DNA from: Coptodactyla brooksi
Taxonomy: Eukaryota; Arthropoda; Insecta; Coleoptera; Scarabaeidae
Direction of reading: 5' to 3'
NCBI GenBank assembly: GCA_033557675.1
Contig: JAWQRM010000220.1
Span: 1 to 26,295, forward strand
Length of the DNA stretch: 26,295 nucleotides
Part shown: in pieces, positions 18,901-26,295 of the stretch
Layout: every line of letters begins with the position of its first letter
How positions within the stretch are numbered: the first letter of the stretch is position 1
Made by a program: the position numbers and the translations under genes
Notes under the pieces: model-generated
The model's input: the letters and a program-made list of their open reading frames with translations, nothing else
Database searches by the model: none
What the model was told of the DNA's origin: nothing

Positions 18901-21900
18901 GAAGTTTAATTAGCTGGAATATAGGATGGGAACTGGCATTTACCTGGATTCTTAGGATTTTTCTGAATATTTCTAGGTTTTCATAAATATTGATCTTTAT
19001 GCTTTTACCTAAGATTTTTATGATTTGGAAATTCTGTTTTCTATTTCTAGGTATGTAAGAATTTTTGTAGAGATGCTTAGAGTGCTTGGAATCATGCTTT
19101 TTTGTATAAGATGTTGTATAGGAGTGGATAATTGAATGTGGCCCATTGTGTTTCGTTTTTTGATTACTATATTGTTTCTTGCTTAAATGTTTTTTTTTTT
19201 CGTTCTTTATGTTTTCGTGTATTATAGTTATTAATCTTGTTGGGTATCCCTTTTTATTACCTATTTATATGATTTTATGGAAACAATGTTATTGTTGGAA
19301 CAATAGAAAAAAGCAACAAAATTTCCACCTGCCTGAAAATAAAAAGTCCAATTTCCAAATTATAAAGTTCTTAGGTAAAAGAACTTTATAGAGGTTTAAA
19401 GAACTTTAAAAGAACACTCAACTGTTACGAAAAGTTAGAAATATTCAGAGAAACCTTAAAAATCCAGCAATAAATATCCAGATAAAGACTTTTGCTATTT
19501 TTAATACTCCTTTTTAAGACTCCTAAAAATATAGAAAGCTGAAACATTTCTAATTAATTTCTAAAATAGAGGAACACTCTACTTTAGACATTTTATGTGT
19601 TTTTATGTGTTTTTAAGAAAAACAGCTTTTGTACAATTTTTACTTTTATTTCTTCAAACTTACAAGATGGACCAATGTGAAATTCAATATTAAATTATCT
19701 TCCACATTTGGTGATTCGACTTGTGACAACTTCAAGTTTTATTCAAATTATTTAAGAACAACTGAAACATAAATATTTAAGAAGATTACAAGTGAAGAAC
19801 TGCATATTGCCAAAATTATACTGTATTATCATTATTAACACTTCTGGTTTCACAGGAAATTAGGTGAACTTCTGTTTTTTTTTTCACAAAATTGCTATCA
19901 ACTGTTTTGGCAATGCTGTGTGCAGAACTGTTCTTTATGTTTTCGTGCATTTTGCTTATCAATCCTGTTGGGTATTAATTTTTATTGGCTATTTGTAATA
20001 TGATGTCTAGATTCTTGTTTGTAATCCTCCTTTTGCATTGGAAATATTTCCAGTCTATGGAAACAGCTTCTATACAAATTTTCTGTATCATGATCTTGTA
20101 CTTTAATGTGTCTTATTTCTTGGTGAAAAGCACATTCTTAAACCAACTAAATTTATTGGAAAGACAGCATTAAGTAGTTATGTTATCTCTAGTTATAATG
20201 TAACACTATAAAATGTCTTAACTGTCAATTTTTGTAGGACTTCCCAATGGACCAGTATTACATATGTATTTACATCAGCATTGATACATTGCAGAAAATA
20301 TATAATAAATATTCTTTTACTACCTATGTATTTATTATATTAATTCTACTCTTTCTACAAAATTGGCATCAACTGGCATCTTGACAATGCTGTGTGCAGC
20401 ACTGTTTTTTTTATGTTTTCCTGTATTTTGCTTATCAATCTTGTTTGGCTATTAATTTTTATTGGCTATTTGTAATATGATGTCTAAATTCTTGCTTGTA
20501 ATCCTCCTTTTACATTGGAAATGTTTGCAACCTGTGGAAACAGCTTCTTTAGAGATTTTCTGTATTATAATCTTGTATTTTAGTGTGTCTTATTTCTTAT
20601 TTATCTTATGTTATCCCTAGTTATAATAACATTGTAATATGTCTTAACAATCAATTTTTGTAGGACTTCTCAATGGACCAGTATTTCGAAAATATTCCTA
20701 CAGACAGTACGCCTTTTTCGGATCAATCTTAATATCAGTCTCTTTGATACTAACGTGTTTTGCCAACACCGTTTGGATGTACTTAGTACTCTATTCTATA
20801 ATATATGGTAAGACACGTAACGCCGGAAAGTTGTAAATTAACCCGTAATTTTGATAGTTTAGGTGCTGGGTTGGGGATTACGCAATCTTCGAACGCCCTG
20901 GCACTAAACACGTATTTCAGGACCAAAAGGAGGATAGCGACCGGTTTATCCTGGACGACGACCGCCGTCGGTCCCATAGTTTGTCCTTACATCATTAATT
21001 CTTTAATGGGACTGTACGGGATGGAAGGAACTCTCGGAATCTTTGCGGCTTTTTCCACGCACGCTATAGCCTGCGCTCTGCTGTTGCAACCGGTACATTG
21101 GCATACGAAATACAGAGATGTAAGTTTTCTTTAACTTAATTTAAAGGTATCACTACGTTTGTACCTTCAGGAAGTGCCGAAACTGTTGAGCGACAAACAG
21201 ACGGATGGAGAATCTGGTTTCTTCGAAGGTAAACACAAAAAATCGAGATCCCTCCTCTCCAGTCAGTATTTCTTCGGCGACGACGACAGATTTAGCAGCG
21301 GATACGACATGGTGGATCCGGGAACTCCGATGTTGATATACGCCAACGACGGCTGGTATTCGAGGAAGTCATCTCTGCTAGGATCCAGGTTGTCTTTGGC
21401 CTCGAACAAGGCGAAGTCTAGACTCCAATCCGGGCAAAGTTCGGTGGCCATGTCGAAAAGGCCTTCGTACACAAACCTGACGGACATCAAAAAGAAGAAG
21501 TCCACGAATCAATCGAAGCCCATCATCCAGGAGCACGTGGCCGAAGACTGCCCGACGGAAAAGGCCCCGCAGGATTTGAGGGAGGAAGAAAAACACTTGC
21601 TGATAACCAAACCGGACGAGAAAGTAAAAAAAGTCAACCTAGACGTGCCGTATCCGAACGAAAAAGTAGTTCTAAAAACGGCCGCACAAAAACTGGAACA
21701 GTACAAGGAGTTCAAAGAGATTGAAGCTGTAGAGAAACAGAGGAAGATAGAAGAGGAATTGCGCAGGCGGAAAGAATTGCAAGAACGGGCCATGAAAGAA
21801 GAGGAGGACGAAAAGAACTACACTTTCGTGCAGAAGCTCGCCATGTTCTTCGACTTAAACCTCTTCAAGGATTATGTTTACGTTAACCTCATGTTGGGAA

Positions 21901-22554
21901 TAACCTTCGCTAATTTTGTGGAGCTGAACTTTTCGATACTGACCCCGTTCGTGCTGAAAGAGTTCAACTTTGAAAATTACCAAATAGCTACTTTTATGTC
22001 CTTGTTGGGAGCGAGTGATATAGTAGTTAGGTTCATTGTGCCTTTGCTTGCCGATAAAATTGGATGGGAGAACAAATCATTCTTTCTTTTTGGGGTGCTC
22101 TGTATGGCATTCGGAAGAATTAGTGAGTATTCAATACCAAAGAAAATTACAAAAGCTAATTCACATTTACAGTTCTTGTCCATACCCAAAACTACGAATG
22201 GTCGATACTGGTTGCTGTAATAATTGGCTTTGGGAAAGGACTAAGAACCGTCTTCATGGCTTTAGTTATACCAAGTCACGTGCCATTAGAAAAACTACCA
22301 GCTGCTTCTGGGTTACAATTGGCCACCAGTGGTATGCTATTTCTTGTGATGGGACCAGTTATAGGTAATTCAGTGTTCTTTTTTTAAATGTAAATAAGTT
22401 TTACTTATATTTCTTCTTATTCACAGGCTGGATTCGAGATAATGTGAACAATTATGTGATAACGCTGCACTTACTAAATATTTTAACTTATGCTACAGCC
22501 GTAGCTTGGCTAGGAGAAAAATTTCTACGACGAAAGAAAAAACAAACATCTTAG
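15850..22554 (+). CDS. Gene 2: MCT/SLC16-family (major facilitator) transporter with long central loop, 7 coding exons, 648 aa
   Basis: Predicted 12-helix membrane solute carrier, tandem paralog of gene 1. Coding exons: 15850-15996, 16058-16184, 20664-20807, 20863-21119, 21171-22122, 22173-22364 and 22427-22554 (1947 nt, open throughout). The MCT signature DGGWGW is at residues 34-39, a TKRRIATG segment lies in the TM4-5 region, and the TM8 Asp508-xxx-Arg512 pair is kept. The TM6-7 loop is unusually long, about residues 226-450, with Ser- and Lys-rich parts and a Lys/Glu-rich likely coiled coil at about 395-440. The C-terminal tail is short and basic (RRKKKQTS). The TM1 lysine of lactate MCTs is not apparent. 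The start has A at -3 and G at +4. No AATAAA was seen in the 250 bp after the stop. The substrate is unknown. Confidence 0.92.
16058..16184 (+). CDS. Gene 2 coding exon 2 (end of TM1, TM2)
   Basis: 127 nt after acceptor gtattttag, donor gtaagc, phase 0 in and phase 1 out, the same length as in gene 1. It encodes LSTFPMLQQFG and the extracellular loop to TM2 (TTTIINLNSAATACV). Confidence 0.9.
18752..18791. repeat. Perfect 18-bp hairpin with 4-nt T loop
   Basis: The left arm 18752-18769 (ttgaagaatgtttcggaa) is the exact reverse complement of 18774-18791, with loop tttt. It lies inside gene 2 intron 2. The stem is too short for a typical microRNA precursor. Confidence 0.92.
19202..19275. repeat. 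Old partial copy of the intron 2 repeat
   Basis: It shares gttctttatgttttcgtg and aatcttgttgggtat with the blocks at about 19928 and 20405. It is more diverged and shorter, and has no acceptor or exon part. Confidence 0.55.
19361..19390. repeat. Perfect 12-bp hairpin with 6-nt loop
   Basis: tataaagttctt at 19361-19372 pairs exactly with aagaactttata at 19379-19390. Nearby the motif aaagaacttta recurs, suggesting local slippage or folding. Function unknown. Confidence 0.75.
19885..20259 (+). repeat. Duplicated intron 2 / exon 3 block, upstream copy
   Basis: It matches 20355-20685 over most of its length, with a segment of roughly 50 nt (near 20120-20175) absent from the downstream copy. It ends with the same acceptor tttttgtag and the exon opening gacttcccaatggaccagta. 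Confidence 0.85.
20238..20285 (+). pseudogene. Decoy copy of gene 2 exon 3 start
   Basis: After an acceptor identical to that of exon 3 (caatttttgtag), the frame reads GLPNGPV, against GLLNGPV in the true exon. It then diverges and reaches TGA about 48 nt in. Without the remaining coding sequence or a matching donor it cannot replace exon 3. It is a duplicated, decayed exon start. Confidence 0.75.
20355..20685 (+). repeat. Duplicated intron 2 / exon 3 block, downstream (functional) copy
   Basis: Carries the real exon 3 acceptor and exon start. Shared landmarks with the upstream copy include caatgctgtgtgcag, ttggctatttgtaatatgat and gtaatcctcctttt. Confidence 0.85.
20664..20807 (+). CDS. Gene 2 coding exon 3 (TM2-TM4 region)
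   Basis: 144 nt, phase 1 on both sides, donor gtaaga. It encodes GLLNGPVFRKYSYRQ and TM3 (AFFGSILISVSLILTCF). The length is identical to gene 1 exon 3. Its first 22 bases are duplicated upstream at 20238. Confidence 0.9.
20863..21119 (+). CDS. Gene 2 coding exon 4 (TM4-TM6)
   Basis: 257 nt after a 55-nt intron, acceptor atagtttag, donor gtaagt, phase 1 in and phase 0 out. It encodes GAGLGITQSSNALALNTYF, TKRRIATG, TM5, LYGMEG and TM6. The codons are noticeably GC-richer than the flanking introns. Confidence 0.92.
21171..22122 (+). CDS. Gene 2 coding exon 5 (long cytoplasmic loop, TM7, TM8)
   Basis: 952 nt after acceptor accttcag, ending phase 1 at donor gtgagt. Residues about 226-450 form the hydrophilic TM6-7 loop: Ser-rich (RSLLSSQYFFGDDDRFSS), basic (KKKKSTNQSKP), then Lys/Glu-rich heptad-like (RKIEEELRRRKELQERAMKE). 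TM7 begins at LFKDYVYVNLML, and TM8 carries ASDIVVR. The loop is about 195 residues longer than in gene 1. Confidence 0.93.
22173..22364 (+). CDS. Gene 2 coding exon 6 (TM9-TM11)
   Basis: 192 nt after a 50-nt intron, phase 1 on both sides, donor gtaatt. It encodes ILVAVIIGFGKGLR, FMALVIPSHVP and ASGLQLATSGMLFLVMGPVIG. Confidence 0.9.
22427..22554 (+). CDS. Gene 2 coding exon 7 (TM12, basic tail, stop)
   Basis: 128 nt after acceptor ttattcacag, starting phase 1 and ending in TAG at 22552-22554. It encodes GWIRDNVNNYVI, TM12 and the tail LRRKKKQTS. Confidence 0.9.
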
Positions 22555-22807
22555 GCTAACGACTTTGTACACGTTAATTATGTTTTAAATGTGATATTTA
22601 TAATGTATACGTTTAACATGCCAAGTACAAATTAGGAATAATAATTATTTGTTTGTACATTGTGTTAAGTAATAATTTTGCTGAATGTGTATGTGTGAAT
22701 GAACTCTGTGGACAAGCCTGAGATTTCTACACATTCAAACGAATGAAGTTTTCAATGTATGTGTCATTACAGTGAAGACCTATTGCGTAAACTTCGTCTT
22801 TTAAATG
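22555..22807 (+). other. Gene 2 3' UTR / flank, no canonical AATAAA
   Basis: AT-rich sequence before the tandem repeats. I see no AATAAA; the nearest near-variants are around 22636-22646 (aataataatt). A T/G-rich stretch follows at 22648-22663, so a non-canonical signal near 22640 is possible. Confidence 0.4.
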
Positions 22808-23975
22808 TTTGATTTGCAATCTTAGCTAATTATTTGGGATAGCTTACTACAGAAGTCAATTTATGAACCATCCTCAAGTTTACACAGTTTTTTTGATGAA
22901 GCTTCTTCTTCTACTTCTCCTTCTTGATGAAATCTCTCTTATATGCTTTGATTTGTAATTTCAGCTAATTATTTGGGATAGCTTCTTACAGAAGTCAACT
23001 CATGAACCATCCTGTAGGTTTCAAAGTTTTCTGATAAAGCTTCTCCACCTCTCCCATTGAATTCAAGAAAGTTAGAGGCTTGGTCTGGATTTAAGATTGA
23101 CCTAGAGGAATATTGTGGCTAAATTGATTTGCAATCTAAGCTAATTATTTTCGATAGCTTATTACAGAAGTCAACTTATAAACCATCCTCAAACCTACAA
23201 AGTTTTTTGATGAAGCATTTTCACCCCTCTTATAGAATTGAAGAAAGTTAGAGGCTTGGTCTGGATATAAGATTGACCTAGAGGAATATTGTGTCTGAAT
23301 TGATTTGCAATCTTAGCTAATTATTTGGAATAGCTTACTACAGAAGTCAACTTATGAACCATCCTTAGGTCCAGAGTTTTTTCATGAAGCTTCTTCACCT
23401 CTGCTACAGAATTGAAGAAAGTTAGGGACTTGGTCTGGATTTAAGATTGGCTTAGAGGAATATTGTAGCTGTATTGTGGCTCTACTGGCTTAAAAGTTTT
23501 CTGATTGAGCTTCTTTACCCCTCTCATAGAATTAAAGAAGTTTAGGGACTTGGTCTGGATTTAAAATTTGTTTAGAGGAATATCGTGGCTGGTTTGATTT
23601 GCAATCTCAGCTAATTATTTAGGGCAGCTTCTTATAAAAGTTAACTCTTAAACCATCCTCTAGGTTTCAGAGTTTTCTGATAAAGTTTGTTCACCTCTCT
23701 CATAGAATTGAAGAAAGTTAGAAGCTTGGGATAAATTTAAAATTGGCTTAGAGGAATATTGTGGCTGGTTTGATTTGCAACTTCAGCTAATTATTTGGGA
23801 TAGCTTCTTACAAAAGTTAACTCATGAACCATCCTCTACATTTCAAAGTTTTCTGATGAAGCTTCTTCACTTCTCGCATAGAATTGAAGAAAGTTGTCAT
23901 ATAGGCTTGGCCTGAATTTAAAATTGGCTTAGAGCAATATTGTGGTTGATTTGATTTTCATTCCAAACTAATTCT
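22808..23975. repeat. 176-bp tandem repeat array, plus orientation
   Basis: The anchor gattt.caat.t.agctaatt occurs at 22811, 22950, 23126, 23302, 23596 and 23772. Spacings are 139, 176, 176, 294 and 176, giving a 176-bp monomer with one shortened unit and one unit that lost its anchor region (about 23470). Shared blocks include gaaccatcct, gaagaaagttag and ggcttggtctgga. No coding potential was recognised. The same monomer appears inverted at 26046-26295. Confidence 0.93.
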
Positions 23976-24867
23976 AATTTAAAGCAAACACTAATCTTAC
24001 GAATTAATAATTACATGGCTAATTCTTTCTTTTTTGCAGTCTTTAAGTTTTCAGTTTATACAGGAGCACCTGAGCTTTTCAAAACATTTCAGCTTCAAGA
24101 AAAAGCTGGAAACTTTGATATCAGATCAGGGTGATCCAGCAGGGAAGAGAGGATTATTTAAAAACATCGAAGACAGGACGCTTTATGTATTAAAAAATGA
24201 TCTGATATAGCACAATTTCATAGAAAGTTGTTTATAACGCTCAAAGCAGGCCTTGGACTATACTTATTAGCATATGCTCGACGAAAATCTAAAAAAAGAA
24301 CATTGCTTACGAAGATCCATTTAATCAATTGACCTCATGACACACCGCATAATGTATCTAAACATGAGGTACTAAAATCAATATCACTGAAGAGATACCA
24401 AAATACACAACTGATTATAATAATCCTAAATAGAAATCTGATCCATTAATCCTAATTTTAATGAAGTATTGCACATGGATTTTACTCTTCAATACTCCTC
24501 TTCTTTATTTAACCAAATTAATTGATGGAATTTGAAGAACCAAAAAAATGCCAAGAGTTTGGGACCTGAAAGTTTAGAGTGCATATGTGGGTATTGTTAA
24601 TTCTCCATTCTTGAGCAGCTGCAGCTATTTCCACATTTCCAAGTTGGTACTGTCTAAAGAAATGCATGAAATATAAGTTATATTATCTACTGAAGTCTCA
24701 TAAAAGAAATCTTACCCAAAATATTTGGAAATACTTAGCTGTTGGCAAAGTAGTTTCACAGAAAACTTGTGTCACATTCCTTGCTTAAAAAGTGGTGACT
24801 CATCACTGCTCATTTTCGCCATTGAAAATAGAAAATAAAATATTTTCTCCACTATACGTTTTTTTCC
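23976..24867. other. Unique interior sequence of the inverted structure, left part
   Basis: 24040-24350 is less AT-rich and unexplained. It contains an acceptor-like ttttttgcag, and an 11-bp inverted pair, atatcagatca (24118-24128) and tgatctgatat (24198-24208). No reading frame longer than about 30 codons with recognisable content was found. Confidence 0.4.
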
Positions 24868-25159
24868 ATATCACTTATGTACAAAGCAATAAAAAAATTT
24901 TTACTAATAACAAAAGATATGGGTAGCACCAACTAAAGTTTATAATTTGCCAGTTTTTGAACTAAATATTTTTGGCAGCTTCTTTATTTTTGAATACCAC
25001 GAATAAAGTGTAGTCCAGTCCAAATATTAAGTATTTAATATTAAGTAATTAAGATATAATTAATTAGGTAAAATTAATTAGGTATAATTAAGTTAAGATA
25101 TTAATACTGATTTTGAACGGTATGTTCTTCTTTGACACTTGTGGATTATGATAAGGTAC
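24868..25159. repeat. Inverted repeat, left arm
   Basis: Reverse complement of 25776-26040 with indels. Shared blocks include tgttcttctttgacacttgtggattatgataag (inner end), gcagcttcttta, agcaccaac.aaagtttat and atatca.ttatgta (outer end). It is about 292 nt, longer than the right arm because of a ttaattaggta-type AT-rich local expansion at about 25055-25095. Confidence 0.88.
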
Positions 25160-25775
25160 AAACAGTGCGCGTTTAATGTAGTGAAAATCTTCAACTGACT
25201 GTCAGGTATGAAATAATGATCAAAACAATAAATGGCATTAGTGTTGCCTACACCTGATATTTAAAAATTCAATATTAGCATTATTCGTAATCGATAATAA
25301 CATCTTTCCTGCAACAGGTACACAAAGTTCTTTTTAATTTGTGAATATTTTTCTTGGAAGACGTAAATAGAAAGATGTGAGTACGCTTTGTTGTTTTCAA
25401 TTGTTAATTTCCTTAAAGGTAGGACGCAGTCTTTGGTCTTTTATGCTTTAATAGAAAAGCATTTCAGACAATGAATTTCAAATAAATCCCAAAAGGAAAA
25501 GAAATCAAGAGGGTGTTTCTACCTTCAAAAGATATTGCTTTTGATCTTTATAAATGAGGACTTCTGCTGTTTAATTAACGAACGAAAGTTCGCAGAACTT
25601 TCTGGATGACTTATACACTGATACCGAATATTCTGGAGTAGCTGAAACTACGTACAGAGCGGGTCAAAAGTATAGAACGCCAAAATTATCTCAAAAACGG
25701 TAGTGGTTTTGCTTTTCCTATCACCATTTTTCAGATATTATAATGAATTCAAGTATTCTCACCTACCTGTAATAA
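25160..25775. other. Central spacer of the inverted repeat
   Basis: About 615 bp between the arms. No gene was recognised. The block agcgggtcaaaagtatagaa and the following acggtagtgg (about 25658-25708) stands out in base composition from its surroundings; I could not identify it. Confidence 0.4.
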
Positions 25776-26040
25776 GTATCTTATCATAATCCACAAGTGT
25801 CAAAGAAGAACACACCGTCCAAAATTTGTATTAAGATCTTACATTAATTTGCATTGGACTATACTTTCTTCATCTTAAATGAGCAATGTATTGCTTCTAC
25901 ACACATTCTTAGTATTTAAAGGTAAAGAAGCTGCCAAAAACATTTAATTCGGAACTGCTAATCTATAAACTTTGGTTGGTGCTACTTATATTTGTTTTGT
26001 ATAAGTAATTTTTTTTTATTACTTTTTACATAAATGATAT
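25776..26040. repeat. Inverted repeat, right arm
   Basis: Pairs with 24868-25159. The inner end, atcttatcataatccacaag, is the complement of the left inner end with one mismatch. It runs directly into the inverted 176-bp repeats, whereas on the left about 900 bp of unique DNA intervenes. Confidence 0.88.
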
Positions 26041-26045
26041 TAAGC

Positions 26046-26295
26046 CAATTTTAAATACAGATCAAGCCTCTAACTTTCTTCAATCCTATGAAAAAAGTAA
26101 AAAAGCTTCATCAAAACACTTTGTAGGGTTGAGGATGGTTCATAAGTTGACTTCTGCAATAAGCTATTCCAAATAATTAGCTAAGATTGCAAATCAAACC
26201 AGCACAATACTCCTCTATGCCAATTTTAAATCCAGACCAAATCCCTAACTTTCCTCAATCCTATGAAAAAGGTAAAGAAGCTGTATCAAAACACT
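26046..26295. repeat. 176-bp tandem repeat, inverted orientation, cut by the window end
   Basis: Reverse complement of the 22808-23975 monomer: aataattagctaagattgca at about 26171 and gaggatggttcataagttga at about 26132. The block tcaaaacact recurs at 26111 and 26286 (175 bp apart), so at least two monomers begin here and the array continues beyond the window. Confidence 0.92.

Larger units (their letters stand above)
16185..20663 (+). other. Gene 2 intron 2 (4.5 kb) with duplicated acceptor block
   Basis: It starts gtaagc and ends tttttgtag. No gene is supported inside. 17440-17680 is less AT-rich than its surroundings and unexplained. Two perfect hairpins lie at 18752-18791 and 19361-19390. 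The last 1.5 kb consists of repeated blocks (about 19200-19275, 19885-20259 and 20355-20685) that carry the end of the intron. Confidence 0.75.

Noticed and set aside
21263..21793. Three minus-strand open frames opposite gene 2 exon 5
   Set aside because: Antisense shadows of the GC-richer, Lys/Glu/Ser-rich coding loop.
22808..23975. CRISPR-like or bacterial repeat array
   Set aside because: The monomers are 176 bp with no short repeat-spacer pattern, in an intron-bearing eukaryotic context.

Overview
The window looks like arthropod, most likely insect, nuclear DNA. It is strongly AT-rich. Its two genes are split by GT-AG introns, many only 50-70 nt long, and it carries decayed mariner and Penelope-like elements, tandem repeats and foldback-like inverted repeats. 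There is no sign of bacterial organisation. I cannot assign the order or species from the sequence alone.

Layout: 1-7258 is intergenic, with two diverged copies of a 164-bp direct repeat, several hairpins and a small GC-richer patch but no convincing gene. Two tandem, same-strand genes follow. Gene 1 (7259-15100, 7 coding exons, 461 aa) and gene 2 (15850-22554, 7 coding exons, 648 aa) both encode 12-helix major facilitator proteins of the monocarboxylate transporter (MCT/SLC16) family. I built both models by hand from splice sites. The frame stays open across every junction. The intron phases are the same in both genes (0,1,1,0,1,1), and exons 2 (127 nt) and 3 (144 nt) have identical lengths, so the pair is an old tandem duplication. 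Both keep the TM1 signature Asp-Gly-Gly-Tyr/Trp-Gly-Trp and the TM8 Asp-xxx-Arg pair of MCTs. Neither shows the TM1 lysine of the lactate carriers, so the substrate is unknown.

The large introns hold most of the other content. Intron 3 of gene 1 contains a minus-strand mariner transposase pseudogene, a possible second transposase scrap, a degenerate hammerhead-like motif and a plus-strand Penelope-like GIY-YIG remnant. Intron 6 of gene 1 holds three copies of a T-rich repeat of about 465 bp. Intron 2 of gene 2 contains two good copies (and a third, older, partial one) of a block that includes the splice acceptor and start of exon 3, so there is a decoy exon 3 about 425 bp upstream of the real one.

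Downstream of gene 2 (22808-26295) is a composite inverted structure. A 176-bp tandem repeat runs in plus orientation at the left and returns in inverted orientation at the right edge of the window. A pair of inverted arms of about 265-292 bp lies between them. The structure resembles a foldback transposon and continues past the window end. It is the most unusual feature here.

The two transporter genes presumably act separately in membranes. The sequence does not show that they are co-regulated beyond their adjacency. No RNA gene, CRISPR array or bacterial-type operon was found.
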